Positions 1 to 12,992 of a stretch of 64,000 bases of DNA are shown in pieces. Source of the DNA: Spongiibacter taiwanensis (GTDB lineage: Bacteria > Pseudomonadota > Gammaproteobacteria > Pseudomonadales > Spongiibacteraceae); assembly GCF_023702635.1 (NCBI RefSeq), contig NZ_CP098455.1, positions 248,001 to 312,000 of the forward strand, written 5' to 3'. The translations under genes were made by a program, and so were the position numbers. The notes beneath the pieces are model-generated. The model was not told the DNA's origin. It saw nothing but the letters and a program-made list of their open reading frames with translations, and did no database searches. Within the stretch, counting starts at the first letter, position 1; each line of letters begins with the position of its first letter.

Positions 1-1
1 C

Positions 2-961
2 ACCCGAGATGTGAGCAAGATTCTCGAAGATTTGCTGAATCAGGATGCCGAGGGCATTGTCATTGACCTGCGTAACAACGGCGGCGGCTCTCTGACCGAG
101 GCCAACGCTCTAGTGGGCCTGTTTATTGAGTCCGGCCCCACGGTGCAAATTCGCCATTCCAGTGCCCGCATTATTCGTGAGGGGAAGCGTCGCAGCTCCC
201 CCTACTACTCTGGCCCCCTGGCGGTGCTGATCAACCGGATGAGTGCGTCGGCCTCAGAGATTTTCGCCGGTGCCATTCAGGACTATCAACGTGGCATCGT
301 GCTGGGAACCCAGTCCTTCGGCAAAGGCACAGTGCAATCGGTTAATCCGCTTAGCCACGGCCAACTGAAACTGACGGAGTCCAAATTTTATCGGGTGTCC
401 GGTGATAGCACGCAAAACCGCGGTGTCATTCCCGATATTGCGTTTCCGCCTATCTACGACAAGGACGAAATCGGCGAGAGCATTCTGGATAATGCGATGA
501 ATTGGGACCGGATCCCGTCCGCCCGCCACAACTACTATTTCGACCTGAAGTCTGCCCTTCCGAAATTACAAAGCAGTCACGAGAAGCGCATTGCGACGGA
601 TCCGGATTTTGTATATCTGCAGGAACAGATTTCCCAGATCGAAAAATTGCGCAACCGCAAAACTTTATCCCTCAATATGGAAACGCGTAAGGCTGAGCGC
701 GAAGAGCAAAAGACCCTCCGGCTAGCGATGGAAAATCGTCGCCGCATCGCTAAAGGCGAGCCGCCGCTGGAGAAGCTTGAAGACGACGACAGCAAGAGCG
801 ATGATTTGGCAGCGGCAGAAGAAAGCGAGATTAATGCTGCTGAGGACGAATCGAAGGACGACGAAGACAAAGAGCCAGACCCGATGGTGATAGAAGCCAG
901 CCGCATTCTGGTCGATGCCATCCCCTTCTTCCGGCCCGAACGTCTGGCCATTGGCCCCTAG
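2..961 (+). CDS. prc: Carboxy-terminal (tail-specific) processing protease Prc, 3' part
   Basis: Periplasmic S41-family serine protease that degrades or trims proteins from exposed C-termini; in relatives it controls cell-wall hydrolases. The gene enters from the left edge with its frame open to base 2, so the N-terminal region and PDZ domain lie outside. What is visible is the catalytic core: the RNNGGG strand, the serine cluster SASASE about 80 codons in, and the catalytic lysine in FGKGTVQ about 25 residues later, the usual Ser-Lys dyad spacing. After the core comes a long charged C-terminal region (Lys/Arg/Glu/Asp rich) matching the extension of the E. coli Prc type rather than the shorter CtpA type. 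The GTG at position 11 is only an internal valine codon. It is followed by a strong bidirectional terminator and faces gor. Confidence 0.93.
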   Translation, partial: TRDVSKILEDLLNQDAEGIVIDLRNNGGGSLTEANALVGLFIESGPTVQIRHSSARIIREGKRRSSPYYSGPLAVLINRMSASASEIFAGAIQDYQRGIVLGTQSFGKGTVQSVNPLSHGQLKLTESKFYRVSGDSTQNRGVIPDIAFPPIYDKDEIGESILDNAMNWDRIPSARHNYYFDLKSALPKLQSSHEKRIATDPDFVYLQEQISQIEKLRNRKTLSLNMETRKAEREEQKTLRLAMENRRRIAKGEPPLEKLEDDDSKSDDLAAAEESEINAAEDESKDDEDKEPDPMVIEASRILVDAIPFFRPERLAIGP

Positions 962-1008
962 TAATTATTGTTGTCGCTTCACAGCCGCACATTGGTGTAA
1001 CTGAAATG

Positions 1009-1040
1009 AAAAAGCCCGGGACACGCTCCCGGGCTTTTTT
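1009..1040. terminator. Bidirectional Rho-independent terminator between prc and gor
   Basis: A perfect stem: AAAAAGCCCGGG at 1009-1020, a seven-base loop, then CCCGGGCTTTTTT at 1028-1040. The GC stem is flanked by A and T runs, so it can stop transcripts from both convergent genes. Confidence 0.92.
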
Positions 1041-1098
1041 CTTGCGGCGACGGCACACACTCTTGACGGCCACCCCAGTCGGCGGCCCGAGTTAAAAA

Positions 1099-2448
1099 CT
1101 ATCGCGTGGCTTCGCGCATCGTCACAAATTCCTCTGCTACGGTAGGGTGAATGCCGATGGTACTATCGAAATCCGCCTTGGTTGCACCAGCCTTGATTGC
1201 CACCGCGATACCTTGGATGATTTCTCCTGCCTCATCCCCCAGCATATGGGCGCCAATCACTTTGTCACTGCCCCGCTCCACAATCAGCTTCAGAAAGGTC
1301 TTTGTCGGATTGCCGCTCAAGGTGTGTTTGAGATGTCGAAAGTGCGACGTGTACACGGCAATATCTTTGCCCTGCTCTCGGGCGGCCTCTTCACTTAAGC
1401 CGACCGTCGCCAGGTTTGGCAAGGAAAAGATCGCGGTGGGGATATTGGCGTAATCAACCGCCCGGTCATCACCGTTGAACAAACGGCGAGCGAGATTCAT
1501 ACCCTCTGCCAACGCCACCGGTGTGAGTTCCACCCCACCAGTGACATCACCCAGGGCATAGATGCCTGGCTCCTGCGTTTCAAACTGGCTGTTGACCTCG
1601 ATATAGCCGCCGCTGGTGATCGACACCGCGGTATTTTCAAGCCCCAGGTTTTCCAGCGCCGGGCGTCGTCCCGTGGCAAATAGCACGGCTCCGGTGTCCA
1701 GCTCACCGCCACTGGTCAGCGAGAGCCGATACCCCTCCCCGGCTTTCGCAATGGCCGCCACGTTTTCATTGAAACGCAGGTCGATGCCCTTGGTACCCAT
1801 CTCGCCGGCCAGTTGCTCTCTTAATTCACTATCAAAACCACGCAGAAATAGCTCACGCCGATAGATCTGGGACACCTGAATGCCAAGGCCGGCGAGGATA
1901 CTGGCAAACTCTGTTGCAATATAGCCGCCGCCAACAATGGTGATATGACCCGGCAGCGTGTCTAGATAAAATATTTCATTCGAGGTGATAGCGTGCTCAC
2001 GGCCCGGTATATCCGGTACATACGGCCAACCACCAACAGCGACGAGAATTTTGTCGGCGTGAAAAACCTGCTCGCCAACCTGAACACTTTTGGGACCCAA
2101 CAGCCTGGCGTGACCTCGGATGATGTCGACCCCGGGCTTTTCGAGCAGGCCCCGGTAGATACCATTGAGCCGCTCAATTTCTCGAGTTTTGTTGTCTCGC
2201 AAGGTCGCCCAGTCAAAGCTGATTTCGCCTGCTTGCCAACCAAAGCCACGAGCATCCTGAAAATCGTCGGCGAAGTGAGCGGCATAACTAAAGAGTTTTT
2301 TGGGTACGCAGCCAACATTGACACAGGTGCCACCCAGATAGCGGGACTCAGCCACTGCCACCCGAGCGCCGAAAGACGCTGACATTCTGGCCGCACGGAC
2401 GCCGCCGGAGCCGGCGCCAATGACAAATAAATCGTAATGTTCCGTCAT
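1099..2448 (-). CDS. gor: Glutathione-disulfide reductase
   Basis: Cytosolic FAD flavoenzyme that reduces oxidised glutathione with NADPH. The 449 residues are the usual length. The N-terminal FAD motif GAGSGG is at residues 11-16, and the redox disulfide CVNVGC (Cys42 and Cys47) follows GGT. A second dinucleotide fold begins with VGGGYIA, and the C-terminal HPTVAEE carries the catalytic His-Glu pair. The ATG has an AGGAG six bases upstream. It lies 24 bases after cysG on the same strand, so it is probably the last gene of the ftsK-to-gor run. In Pseudomonas, as I remember it, gor sits elsewhere, so its position at the end of this conserved block is a local feature. Confidence 0.96.
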   Translation of the reverse strand: MTEHYDLFVIGAGSGGVRAARMSASFGARVAVAESRYLGGTCVNVGCVPKKLFSYAAHFADDFQDARGFGWQAGEISFDWATLRDNKTREIERLNGIYRGLLEKPGVDIIRGHARLLGPKSVQVGEQVFHADKILVAVGGWPYVPDIPGREHAITSNEIFYLDTLPGHITIVGGGYIATEFASILAGLGIQVSQIYRRELFLRGFDSELREQLAGEMGTKGIDLRFNENVAAIAKAGEGYRLSLTSGGELDTGAVLFATGRRPALENLGLENTAVSITSGGYIEVNSQFETQEPGIYALGDVTGGVELTPVALAEGMNLARRLFNGDDRAVDYANIPTAIFSLPNLATVGLSEEAAREQGKDIAVYTSHFRHLKHTLSGNPTKTFLKLIVERGSDKVIGAHMLGDEAGEIIQGIAVAIKAGATKADFDSTIGIHPTVAEEFVTMREATR

Positions 2449-2472
2449 AAATCTCCTGCGCTTAACTCAACG

Positions 2473-3876
2473 TTAAAGCTGTGGTTGAGCAAGGTCGCGA
2501 TCTTCGTACCACGCCAGTTTACTGCGCAATTGCACCACTTCACCAACAATAATCAGGGTCGGCGCCTGAACCGGGTCAGCAGCGATTTTCGCTACCATAT
2601 TGCTCAGCGTGCCAACCACCACCTTTTGATTTGGCGTGGTTCCCTGCTGAATCAAAGCAATAGGGGTATCGGGACTGCGACCATGGGCAATCAACTGATC
2701 GCAGATGCTGGGAAGGCCGACCAAACCCATGTAAAACACCACTGTCTGGTGGGAATGAACCAATTCCGCCCAAGGCAGATTAATGCTGTTGTCTTTCAGG
2801 TGACCGGTAACAAACCGTACCGACTGGGCGTAGTCCCGATGCGTCAGCGGGATGCCGGAATAGCTCGCACAACCTGCAGCGGCAGTGACACCCGGTACCA
2901 CTTGAAAGGGAATATGTTGCAACGCCAGCTGCTCGATTTCTTCACCGCCACGGCCAAATATGAAGGGGTCACCACCTTTCAGGCGGGCGACTTTCTTGCC
3001 TTGTCTTGCATAATCGATAAGCAGCTGGTTGATGCCATCCTGGGGAACCGCGTGATCTGACCGCTTTTTGCCCACGAATACGCGCTCGGCGTCCTTTCGA
3101 CACATCTCGACAATTTCGGGGGCAACCAATCGGTCGTAGAGCACCACATCGGCCTTTTGCAGCAGGCGCAGGGCTTTGAAGGTCATTAAGTCGGGGTCGC
3201 CGGGACCAGCGCCGATCAGGTAAACCTCACCACCAACTTGCGGGCCCGCCTGATCAATTTCCTTGGCCAGCATTTGGTCGGCAACTGCGTCTTTTCCGGC
3301 AAAAACCATCTCCGCAATGGGGCCTTGGAGCACACGTTCCCAAAACAAGCGCCGATCTTCAATATCGCCAAATTTTGCTTTCACAGCATCGCGAAAACGG
3401 CTGGCCAAATTTGCCAATCTGCCATAGGAGGCTGGAATGCTCGACTCAAGACGCGAACGCATCATTCGCGCCAAAACCGGGCTCTTGCCGCCGCTGCTGA
3501 TCGCGATCACCAGGGGCGAGCGATCGACGATGGCTGGCAGTATGACGCTACAGAGTTCGGGGCTGTCGACAACGTTTACCGGTAGAAGCCGCTGATGACA
3601 GGCCTCAGACACGTGTTGATTCAGCGCGTGGTCGTCGGTTGCGGCGATCACCAGAAAAACCTGGCCGAGGTCCGCCTCGTCAAACTCGCCTACCCTAACC
3701 TCACCGCCGGACTGCTCTGCCAGCGCCGCCAGCTCCGGGAGCACGTCACGTGCCACCACCCGAATCTTCGCCCCTGCCTTGCTGAGCAGGCGCGCCTTAC
3801 GCAGGGCGACCTGCCCTCCCCCGAGCAGTAAGCACGGCTTGCCGGTGAGCTGAGTAAAAAGTGGTAAGAACTCCAC
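2473..3876 (-). CDS. cysG: Siroheme synthase CysG (multifunctional)
   Basis: Makes siroheme for sulfite and nitrite reductases from uroporphyrinogen III. The N-terminal half is the precorrin-2 dehydrogenase/ferrochelatase (NAD fold LLLGGGQVA, and [11 protein letters not shown] in the dimerisation region). The C-terminal half is the SAM-dependent uroporphyrinogen III methyltransferase ([12 protein letters not shown], then [13 protein letters not shown]). I chose the GTG at 3876 (467 residues), because homologues begin with a short residue followed by LPLF and the codon lies one base after the serS stop. A longer in-frame start at 3900 would overlap serS by 23 bases. The pairing with serS is conserved in pseudomonads and suggests translational coupling. 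Confidence 0.94.
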   Translation of the reverse strand: MEFLPLFTQLTGKPCLLLGGGQVALRKARLLSKAGAKIRVVARDVLPELAALAEQSGGEVRVGEFDEADLGQVFLVIAATDDHALNQHVSEACHQRLLPVNVVDSPELCSVILPAIVDRSPLVIAISSGGKSPVLARMMRSRLESSIPASYGRLANLASRFRDAVKAKFGDIEDRRLFWERVLQGPIAEMVFAGKDAVADQMLAKEIDQAGPQVGGEVYLIGAGPGDPDLMTFKALRLLQKADVVLYDRLVAPEIVEMCRKDAERVFVGKKRSDHAVPQDGINQLLIDYARQGKKVARLKGGDPFIFGRGGEEIEQLALQHIPFQVVPGVTAAAGCASYSGIPLTHRDYAQSVRFVTGHLKDNSINLPWAELVHSHQTVVFYMGLVGLPSICDQLIAHGRSPDTPIALIQQGTTPNQKVVVGTLSNMVAKIAADPVQAPTLIIVGEVVQLRSKLAWYEDRDLAQPQL

Positions 3877-3877
3877 C

Positions 3878-5194
<1,317 letters not shown>

Positions 5195-5208
5195 TTAATA
5201 CAACCCGA

Positions 5209-5583
5209 CTAACGGGCAAGTTGTATCCCCAGCCAGCAGCCGACAATGCAGCTGACTAAAGTAAAAAAAACATAGCTCAACGCCAACATCGGGCGACCTG
5301 ATTCCAACAGGGCAACAGTTTCCAACGAAAAGGTCGAAAAGGTGGTGAACGCGCCCAAAAAGCCGACCATGAGAATATGGCGCGAGTCGGGATGCAAGAC
5401 CGATTTCTCGGTAATGATGACGTAGAGTACGCCGATCAGGGTCGAGCCCAGCAAATTCACCAGCATCGTCGCGGTGGGCCAGGCGTGGCTGGGTGCTACG
5501 CTAGTCACCAAGCGAGAAACGCCGTAACGCCCCAGTGCGCCGGTGGCGCCGCCAATGGCGACCAGTAGTATTTGCAAGCTCAT
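5209..5583 (-). CDS. crcB: Fluoride ion channel CrcB/Fluc
   Basis: Small inner-membrane channel that lets fluoride leave the cell; the family works as a dual-topology dimer. The 124 residues form four hydrophobic segments. Family hallmarks are GGATGALGRY near the N-terminus, an Asn in the second segment (MLVNLLGST) and the Phe-rich signature GFLGAFTTFSTFS in the third. The ATG has GGGG six bases upstream. It lies between rarA and serS in an apparent operon. I saw no fluoride riboswitch in front of it, and the 41-base gap to rarA leaves little room for one. Confidence 0.93.
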   Translation of the reverse strand: MSLQILLVAIGGATGALGRYGVSRLVTSVAPSHAWPTATMLVNLLGSTLIGVLYVIITEKSVLHPDSRHILMVGFLGAFTTFSTFSLETVALLESGRPMLALSYVFFTLVSCIVGCWLGIQLAR

Positions 5584-5624
5584 GACTGCCCCCTTTCAAG
5601 GGCTATATTCTAGCAGCATCCGCC

Positions 5625-6932
5625 TCAAGGATAACGCTGCCGCGTACTGCGATTATCCTTGTCCCTTAAAAAGCGCAATTTTTCTGCGATTTTTTTCTCC
5701 AAGCCCCGCTCGACTGGCTGATAGTAGCGCCGATCTTTCAAGGGCTCTGGCAGGTAGCTTTCGCCAGCAGCGTATGCTTCGGGCTCGTCGTGGGCATAGC
5801 GGTAGCCATCACCGTAGCCTTGGCCCTTCATCATTTTTGTCGGCGCGTTGCGAAGATGCATCGGTACGTCGAAGGACTGTCCCTGGGCAATTTCCTGGCG
5901 CACTTTGTTGTACGCGGTATAGACCGCATTGCTCTTGGGGGCAGCGGCCAGGTAACACACCGCCTGAGCCAGCGCCAGTTCTCCCTCGGGGCTGCCGAGA
6001 CGTTCCTGAACATCCCAGGCGTCAATGCAAATACGCAATGCGCGAGGGTCCGCGTTACCGATATCTTCAGAGGCCATCCGCAACAGGCGGCGGGCAATAT
6101 ATTGCGGCTCACAACCGCCATCGAGCATTCGCGCAAACCAATAAAGCGCACCGTCAGGAGAGCTGCCTCTTACCGCCTTGTGCAGCGCTGATATCTGTTC
6201 ATAGAAAAGATCCCCTCCTTTATCAAAGCGGCGGGTCTGCCCCTGCAGCACGCGGTCAAAAACCGAAGCGTCGAGGGTAGCTTCACCACCGGATTGCCGC
6301 GCGGTATCCAGCGCAATTTCAAGCAGGTTTAGTGCGCGCCGACCATCGCCGTCGGCAAATTCAATCAGCCTCCCGAGCTGCGCTGGGTCTGCTTGCCAAC
6401 CCTCTGCAGTAAGCGCGCGCTGAAGAATCTGCTCAAGGGCCGTCGCGTCCAGCGCGGCAAGATGGTAAACCCGAGCCCGAGACAGCAAAGCATTGTTTAA
6501 TTCAAAGGATGGGTTTTCGGTGGTTGCGCCGATAAAAATAACCGTTCCGTCTTCCACATAGGGCAGAAAGGCATCTTGTTGCGCTTTATTGAACCGGTGG
6601 ACCTCATCAATAAAGAGCACGGTTCGGCGACCGTATTGCAATTCAGTTTTCGCCTCTTCCACCGCCTGGCGAATATCTTTGACCCCGGCTAACACTGCAG
6701 ACAAGCTAATAAAACGCGCCTCACAACAGGTGGCAACCAGTTGCGCCAGGGTGGTTTTCCCTACCCCCGGCGGCCCCCACAAGATCATCGAATGAAGCTG
6801 CCCAGAATCCAGCGCCTCGCGCAGAGGCATGCCCGGTGCGAGGATGGCTTCCTGGCCGAGATACTCAGTGAGCTGCCGCGGCCGCATCCGCGCGGCAAGG
6901 GGCGCCTGCAAGGGCGCCTCGTTGGCAGGCAT
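5625..6932 (-). CDS. rarA: Replication-associated recombination protein A (AAA+ ATPase)
   Basis: RarA/MgsA acts at stalled replication forks and is related to clamp-loader subunits and to RuvB. The 435 residues contain Walker A GPPGVGKTTL near residue 55, Walker B LFIDEVHRF followed by NKAQQDAFLP, and sensor 1 GATTENPSFELN. The C-terminal half is the tetramerisation region (GSSPDGALYWFARMLDGG is typical). The ATG overlaps the lolA stop as TGATG, sharing one base, so translation is probably coupled. The lolA-rarA pair is conserved across gammaproteobacteria. Confidence 0.96.
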   Translation of the reverse strand: MPANEAPLQAPLAARMRPRQLTEYLGQEAILAPGMPLREALDSGQLHSMILWGPPGVGKTTLAQLVATCCEARFISLSAVLAGVKDIRQAVEEAKTELQYGRRTVLFIDEVHRFNKAQQDAFLPYVEDGTVIFIGATTENPSFELNNALLSRARVYHLAALDATALEQILQRALTAEGWQADPAQLGRLIEFADGDGRRALNLLEIALDTARQSGGEATLDASVFDRVLQGQTRRFDKGGDLFYEQISALHKAVRGSSPDGALYWFARMLDGGCEPQYIARRLLRMASEDIGNADPRALRICIDAWDVQERLGSPEGELALAQAVCYLAAAPKSNAVYTAYNKVRQEIAQGQSFDVPMHLRNAPTKMMKGQGYGDGYRYAHDEPEAYAAGESYLPEPLKDRRYYQPVERGLEKKIAEKLRFLRDKDNRSTRQRYP

Positions 6933-7537
6933 CAGGAACTACCCTGGTCGGTTTCCTGGAAGGTGAAATGCTGGGCGGGGAATTTGGGCTTGTAATCAGG
7001 CTTGATGAGTTTGATATCCGTACGCTGCTCAAGGGTATCCACCAATGCCATGCCAATCAGTTTGCCCTGGTTAAAGTGCAGCACCAGCTGGGAAAAATTG
7101 CCGCCCTCCTCCTTGGGTGTGAGGATAAAGCTGCGCTCAATGCCATTTTTGCTGATCGCCACATCAAAGTTACTGTCCAGCTGCTCGATCGAGGCGCCCA
7201 AAATCATCGCTGGTGCCTGGGCCAGACTGGGATCAAAGGGCTCAGTATTGAGCTGGTCCAAATCGGCATCATAGCGCCACAAGGTGTCGCCATCACTGAT
7301 CATCAGATAATTAAAGGGCTCAGTGCTCTGCCAACGAATTTTATTGGGGCGCTGCAGAGAGATTTGGCCACTGCTTTTCTGAAGGACCGCCCCATCGGCG
7401 TCAACGACGGTTTGTTCAAACCCGGATTGCAGGCTGTTCGCGCTAGAAAGCAACAAATGTAGCTGCGCCACATCGCCGTCTGCCACACTGACCGACGTCG
7501 CACACAGCAAAAAAAACATCACAAACAAACGACGCAT
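6932..7537 (-). CDS. lolA: Outer-membrane lipoprotein carrier protein LolA
   Basis: Periplasmic chaperone that takes lipoproteins from the LolCDE exporter and delivers them to LolB in the outer membrane. The 201-residue precursor starts with a clear signal peptide (MRRLFVMFFLLC, cleavage likely after SVA near residue 19). The mature part has the expected beta-rich pattern, including SGFEQTV, KIRWQSTEP and DGDTLWRYD. A GGAG lies about ten bases before the ATG. It sits seven bases after ftsK and overlaps rarA by one base, the common gammaproteobacterial order. Confidence 0.94.
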   Translation of the reverse strand: MRRLFVMFFLLCATSVSVADGDVAQLHLLLSSANSLQSGFEQTVVDADGAVLQKSSGQISLQRPNKIRWQSTEPFNYLMISDGDTLWRYDADLDQLNTEPFDPSLAQAPAMILGASIEQLDSNFDVAISKNGIERSFILTPKEEGGNFSQLVLHFNQGKLIGMALVDTLEQRTDIKLIKPDYKPKFPAQHFTFQETDQGSS

Positions 7538-7544
7538 TTATGTC

Positions 7545-9866
7545 TCACTCCGCAGGAGGAGGCGCCAGAACCTCCCTGCTTCCATTACTGGCCATTTCCG
7601 ACACCACACCCGCAGCTTCCATGGTCTCGATCAATCTGGCGGCCCGGTTGTAACCGATACGCAGCTTGCGTTGCACTGCTGAAATTGATGCCCGCCGAGA
7701 TTGGCAGACAAAATAAACGGCTTCATCATAGAGGGCATCCCCCTCACCATCACCGCCGTCACCATCGGGCGACATGCCCGGCATGGCGTCACTGGTGCTG
7801 CCTTCTTCTAGCAGGCCATCGATGTAGCGAGGCTCGCCCCGACGTTTCCAGTCCGCAACCACCCGGTGCACCTCGTCATCCGACACAAAGGCGCCGTGAA
7901 CACGGACCGGTAAACCACTGCCGGGTGGCAGGTAAAGCATGTCGCCGTGCCCAAGCAGCTGCTCGGCGCCGCCCTGATCCAGAATCGTGCGAGAGTCAAT
8001 CTTGGACGACACCTGGAAGGCGATCCGGGTGGGCACGTTGGCCTTAATCAAACCAGTAATCACATCCACAGATGGCCGCTGGGTGGCCAGAATCAGGTGA
8101 ATCCCCGCCGCCCGTGCCTTTTGGGCAATACGCGCGATCAACTCTTCCACCTTCTTGCCGACGATCATCATCATGTCGGCAAACTCATCAATCACCACCA
8201 CAATCGCCGGCAGAACCTCCAGCTCGGGGGCCTCGGCCTCTTCCATGCCGGCCTCAAAATGCTCATCCGGAATCCACAGCGGATCTTTTAATGGGTTGCC
8301 TGCCTGAGCAGCATCGCGCACCTTTTTATTGAAGCCCGCGACGTTGCGCACCCCCATGGCCGACATCAGCTTGTAACGGCGCTCCATCTCCGCCACGCAC
8401 CACCGCAAGCCGTTGGCAGCATCCTTCATATCGGTAATGACCGGGGTCAGCAAATGGGGAATCCCGTCGTAAACCGACAGTTCCAGCATTTTCGGGTCAA
8501 CCAGCAGCAATCGCAGATCCTCAGGAGTCGCTTTGTATAGCAGACTAATCAGCATTGCATTAACGCCAACTGACTTACCGGAGCCGGTGGTACCTGCGAC
8601 CAGCAAATGTGGCATTTTTGCCAAATCTGCGCACACCGGCTCGCCGGAGATATCGTGGCCCAGGGCCAGCGTCAGTAAGGATTTGGCTGAGTCAAAGGCT
8701 TCGGAAGACAAGACCTCACGAAAATTGACGATCTCGCGATCTTCATTCGGAATCTCGATACCAACGTAGGGCTTGCCGGGGATGACCTCCACAACCCGGA
8801 CGCTGATGACCGCCAGCGAGCGGGCCAGGTCCTTGGCCAGATTGCTGATCTTGCTAACCTTCACCCCGGCATCGGGCTCCAGTTCAAAGCGGGTAATGAC
8901 CGGGCCAGGAAACACCGCCACCACCTTGGCCGACACGCCAAAATCGAGCAGTTTGATTTCTAGCAGCCGGGACATGGCCTCCAGCGTGTCGGGTGAATAA
9001 CCACGACTGTGGTGAGAGGCTTCATCGAGAATATTTAGTGGCGGCAAGGTGCCAGTGACCGGGCCATCAAACAAGCCTGTCTGACGCTCCTTTTCCACCC
9101 GCTGAGACTTGGGTGCAGGTTTGGCAGGCACTTCAATAGTGGGTGCAACGCGGGTTTTTTGAACCTCGGTTTTACGGGCGACCGATTCCTGCCGCTTTTG
9201 TGTGGCAGTGCGGGCCGCTTTCCGCTCAGCCTGGGCCAACTTGAACTGGTAGGCTTTGTCACGGGCCAGGTCGAGCAAGTGCAGCGTTTTGGCGCCCAGC
9301 CAATCCATCAGCCGAATCCAGGAAAGGTCCGTAAAGATCGTTACCCCAAACAGCAAGATGGCGGTCAACAGCAGTCGGCTACCAAAGCCGCTGAAGGATT
9401 CGACCGTTGCGTGGGCAATGGCGTCACCGAGCACACCGCCCGCGCCAAAGGGCAGCCCACTGCTGCCTCCATCCTGATTCGCCGCCAGACCGGTGCTGGC
9501 AATCATAACCAGTACAAATCCGATAATGCGCAGAAACAGTATTAAAGAATCAAAAGCCGGTGGCGCGAGCCGATCCCGAAACAGTCGCCAGGCTCGAAAC
9601 CCCAGCATCGCGGGAAAAAGATAGGCCATGTAGCCGAACAGGGCAAAGAAGACATCTGCCACCCAGGCGCCCACGGGACCAACGGCATTGGCGACCGCGT
9701 CACCGGTGCCCGTCCTGGACCACCCTGGATCATTTGCACTGTAGGTCGCCAATGCCATGACGATCAGGATGCAAAAGGCTGACAGGCCGATGAGCATGCC
9801 TTCTCTCAGTCGCAGCTGCAGTGTGTCACTGCGCTCAGACTTTGATGCAATCGTTTGTTTTGCCAA
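7545..9866 (-). CDS. ftsK: DNA translocase FtsK
   Basis: Septum-anchored motor that pumps chromosome ends apart and activates XerCD at dif. The 773 residues are short compared with E. coli FtsK (over 1300) and match Pseudomonas-type proteins with a short linker. Hydrophobic segments lie between about residues 25 and 180, and a basic/proline-rich linker runs to about 280. The motor has Walker [10 protein letters not shown] (424-432) and Walker [11 protein letters not shown] (556-565). The C-terminal winged-helix gamma domain (about 705-770), which reads polar KOPS sequences, is intact. The start codon is probably TTG at 9866, with GGGAG upstream. It is divergent from trxB. Confidence 0.96.
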   Translation of the reverse strand: MAKQTIASKSERSDTLQLRLREGMLIGLSAFCILIVMALATYSANDPGWSRTGTGDAVANAVGPVGAWVADVFFALFGYMAYLFPAMLGFRAWRLFRDRLAPPAFDSLILFLRIIGFVLVMIASTGLAANQDGGSSGLPFGAGGVLGDAIAHATVESFSGFGSRLLLTAILLFGVTIFTDLSWIRLMDWLGAKTLHLLDLARDKAYQFKLAQAERKAARTATQKRQESVARKTEVQKTRVAPTIEVPAKPAPKSQRVEKERQTGLFDGPVTGTLPPLNILDEASHHSRGYSPDTLEAMSRLLEIKLLDFGVSAKVVAVFPGPVITRFELEPDAGVKVSKISNLAKDLARSLAVISVRVVEVIPGKPYVGIEIPNEDREIVNFREVLSSEAFDSAKSLLTLALGHDISGEPVCADLAKMPHLLVAGTTGSGKSVGVNAMLISLLYKATPEDLRLLLVDPKMLELSVYDGIPHLLTPVITDMKDAANGLRWCVAEMERRYKLMSAMGVRNVAGFNKKVRDAAQAGNPLKDPLWIPDEHFEAGMEEAEAPELEVLPAIVVVIDEFADMMMIVGKKVEELIARIAQKARAAGIHLILATQRPSVDVITGLIKANVPTRIAFQVSSKIDSRTILDQGGAEQLLGHGDMLYLPPGSGLPVRVHGAFVSDDEVHRVVADWKRRGEPRYIDGLLEEGSTSDAMPGMSPDGDGGDGEGDALYDEAVYFVCQSRRASISAVQRKLRIGYNRAARLIETMEAAGVVSEMASNGSREVLAPPPAE

Positions 9867-9963
9867 GAAAAAACCGGCTCCCTTCTGGATCGGATTGAGT
9901 CGTGGAGGACACCTTAAAGGCCCGGCAATGTTAGCATCAAGATCGTGCCGTTGTCGCCGCTGA

Positions 9964-11076
<1,113 letters not shown>

Positions 11077-11095
11077 TCCGAGCGGAGATCATTGG

Positions 11096-11815
11096 ATGCC
11101 AAGCATCGCCTGGCTGGATCCGGTTGATCTCCGCTTCCCCCCCCTCGAGCACGCGACTCAAGAACCCAACGGTTTGCTGGCCGCTGGCGGCGACCTTCGG
11201 TTAGAACGCTTATTGGAAGCTTACCGCCGCGGGATCTTTCCCTGGTATGAAGAAGGCCAGCCGATTCTATGGTGGTCCCCCGACCCCCGATCTGTGCTGT
11301 TTCCAACCAGGCTGAAGGTTAATCGCAGCCTCACCAAAGCCCTCAAGCGGGCGCCCTACCACTGCACAACCGACCGCACATTTTCCGAGGTTATCGATCA
11401 GTGCGCTGCCGTTTCTGCCCGCCGTCCCGGCACCTGGATTACCGATGATATGCGCCAGGCTTATCTGAGCTTGCACAAGGCTGGCCGGGCCCACTCCGTG
11501 GAAGTCTGGCTGGGAGAGGACCTCATAGGGGGCCTCTACGGCGTCGCAATGGGCAAGGTGTTTTTCGGCGAATCCATGTTTAGCCTCGCCCCAAACGGCT
11601 CGAAAATCGCGCTGTGTGCGCTGTGTGAGTGGCTGATGGCGCGGGACTTTGCGGTGATCGACTGTCAGGTTGGCAACCCTTACCTCACCAGCATGGGAGC
11701 GGAGGAAATACCCCGGCGGAACTTCCAGGCAATCCTCAACGAGAGTGCACAAGACGATGCCACACCACCCTCCCCCTGGGATTGGCACTGGCATAGCGTC
11801 AATCGCGGCGCATAA
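11096..11815 (+). CDS. aat: Leucyl/phenylalanyl-tRNA--protein transferase
   Basis: Adds Leu or Phe from charged tRNA to the N-terminus of proteins that begin with Lys or Arg, creating N-degrons read by ClpS. The 239 residues include family blocks GIFPWY, PILWWSPDPR and GGLYGVAMGKVFFGESMFS. The start at 11096 has GGAG eight bases upstream and begins MPSIAWLDP as in homologues. The same frame is open further back through the end of trxB, but that part is an out-of-frame copy of trxB. Codons 14-16 contain a run of eight C (11137-11144). Confidence 0.96.
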   Translation: MPSIAWLDPVDLRFPPLEHATQEPNGLLAAGGDLRLERLLEAYRRGIFPWYEEGQPILWWSPDPRSVLFPTRLKVNRSLTKALKRAPYHCTTDRTFSEVIDQCAAVSARRPGTWITDDMRQAYLSLHKAGRAHSVEVWLGEDLIGGLYGVAMGKVFFGESMFSLAPNGSKIALCALCEWLMARDFAVIDCQVGNPYLTSMGAEEIPRRNFQAILNESAQDDATPPSPWDWHWHSVNRGA

Positions 11816-11882
11816 TTGACGAATGGCAGGGCGCCGACGATCTCCACTGGCGCAGAGGCCGGAAGGCTGAGAAAATCTAGCC

Positions 11883-12593
11883 ATGAGCAACGACAAATCG
11901 ATCAAGCTTTACTCCACTTACCCGCACCCCTGTAGTTATTTCAGGGACCGGGAAGCGAAGACCCTGTTTGTTGATCCTCATATTCCCTTCGAGGGCGCCC
12001 TGTACACCCAGCTCTCTCGGCGGGGCTTTCGTCGCAGCGGCCGTCACGTCTATCGCCCGGATTGCCAGTCCTGTCAGCAGTGTATCGCCACCCGAATCCC
12101 TGTCGCCCGCTTTACGCCGAGTCGAAAGCAACGGCGCTGCCAGCATCGCAATGCCGACTTAAAGGTGGTTGTGAAACAGACCATGGCGGATAACGCCTAT
12201 GCCCTGTACGAGCGCTATATTCGGGTGCGCCATCAGGATGGAGATATGTTCCCGCCCTCCCGGGAGCAATTCGAACAGTTTTTGTGCGATACCATCCCCT
12301 CAACGCGTTTTGCCTGTTTTTACCTTCAGGACACGCTGATCGCGGTGTCAGTTATCGATGTGATGGGAGACGGGCTGTCTGCTATCTATACCTTTTACGA
12401 CCCAGATGCCGATTACAACCGGCGAAGCTTGGGCGCGATGGCCATATTGTGGATGGTAGAGCACTGTCGGGAGCTGAGCCTGCCCTATGTCTATCTCGGC
12501 TACTGGATTCGGGATTGCGCCAAGATGCGCTACAAAACGGACTACCGCCCCCTTGAGCTTTTTATGAGTAATCGCTGGATTCGTCTCAATTAA
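11883..12593 (+). CDS. bpt: Aspartate/glutamate leucyltransferase (Bpt-type arginyltransferase family)
   Basis: Transfers an amino acid, leucine in the characterised bacterial Bpt enzymes, to proteins with N-terminal Asp or Glu, feeding them to ClpS-ClpAP. The 236 residues begin with the conserved YSTYPHPCSYFRDREAKTLF region. A cysteine motif CQSCQQCIATRIPV lies near residue 60, and the C-terminal half has the GNAT-like SAIYTFYDPD and YVYLGYWIRDC blocks. It is often annotated ate; the bacterial subfamily makes bpt the better name. It lies 67 bases after aat. Confidence 0.95.
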   Translation: MSNDKSIKLYSTYPHPCSYFRDREAKTLFVDPHIPFEGALYTQLSRRGFRRSGRHVYRPDCQSCQQCIATRIPVARFTPSRKQRRCQHRNADLKVVVKQTMADNAYALYERYIRVRHQDGDMFPPSREQFEQFLCDTIPSTRFACFYLQDTLIAVSVIDVMGDGLSAIYTFYDPDADYNRRSLGAMAILWMVEHCRELSLPYVYLGYWIRDCAKMRYKTDYRPLELFMSNRWIRLN

Positions 12594-12751
12594 CGCCGAT
12601 CCTGGCAAGCACGCTCAGGCCTCTCTCCGCCATGCTAATCGACATCGAAATTGCCTAGCGGGACGTTTTCAGGCAAAATGCGCGCTTCTTTTTCCAGGCC
12701 GCCGCTAACAAAGGCTGGAATCTCCCGACAAGCAGTGAGGATTATTGCCGA

Positions 12752-12970
12752 ATGGCGAAAGAAGACCAGATAGAAATGGAAGGCGAAGTCATCGACACTT
12801 TGCCCAACACGACCTTCCGGGTTCGACTGGAAAACGGCCATGTTGTGACGGCCCATATTTCCGGCAAAATGCGCAAACACTATATCCGCATTCTGACTGG
12901 CGACAAGGTTAAGGTTGAATTGACCCCCTATGATCTGACCAAGGGTCGCATCACCTTCCGCGGCCGCTAA
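12752..12970 (+). CDS. infA: Translation initiation factor IF-1
   Basis: Binds the A site of the 30S ribosomal subunit during initiation. The 72-residue S1/OB-fold protein is complete: [11 protein letters not shown] at the start, [21 protein letters not shown] in the middle and KGRITFRGR at the end, as in nearly all gammaproteobacteria. The 158 bases upstream of it hold no gene. A strong terminator follows. Confidence 0.98.
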   Translation: MAKEDQIEMEGEVIDTLPNTTFRVRLENGHVVTAHISGKMRKHYIRILTGDKVKVELTPYDLTKGRITFRGR

Positions 12971-12992
12971 CACTCGGTCAGCGCACCACTAC

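Noticed and set aside
5584-5624. Fluoride riboswitch in front of crcB
   Set aside because: The gap is only 41 bases and crcB appears to be internal to an operon.
5543-6280. A 245-codon plus-strand frame across crcB and rarA
   Set aside because: No recognisable domain, Pro/Arg-rich, and overlaps two well supported genes.
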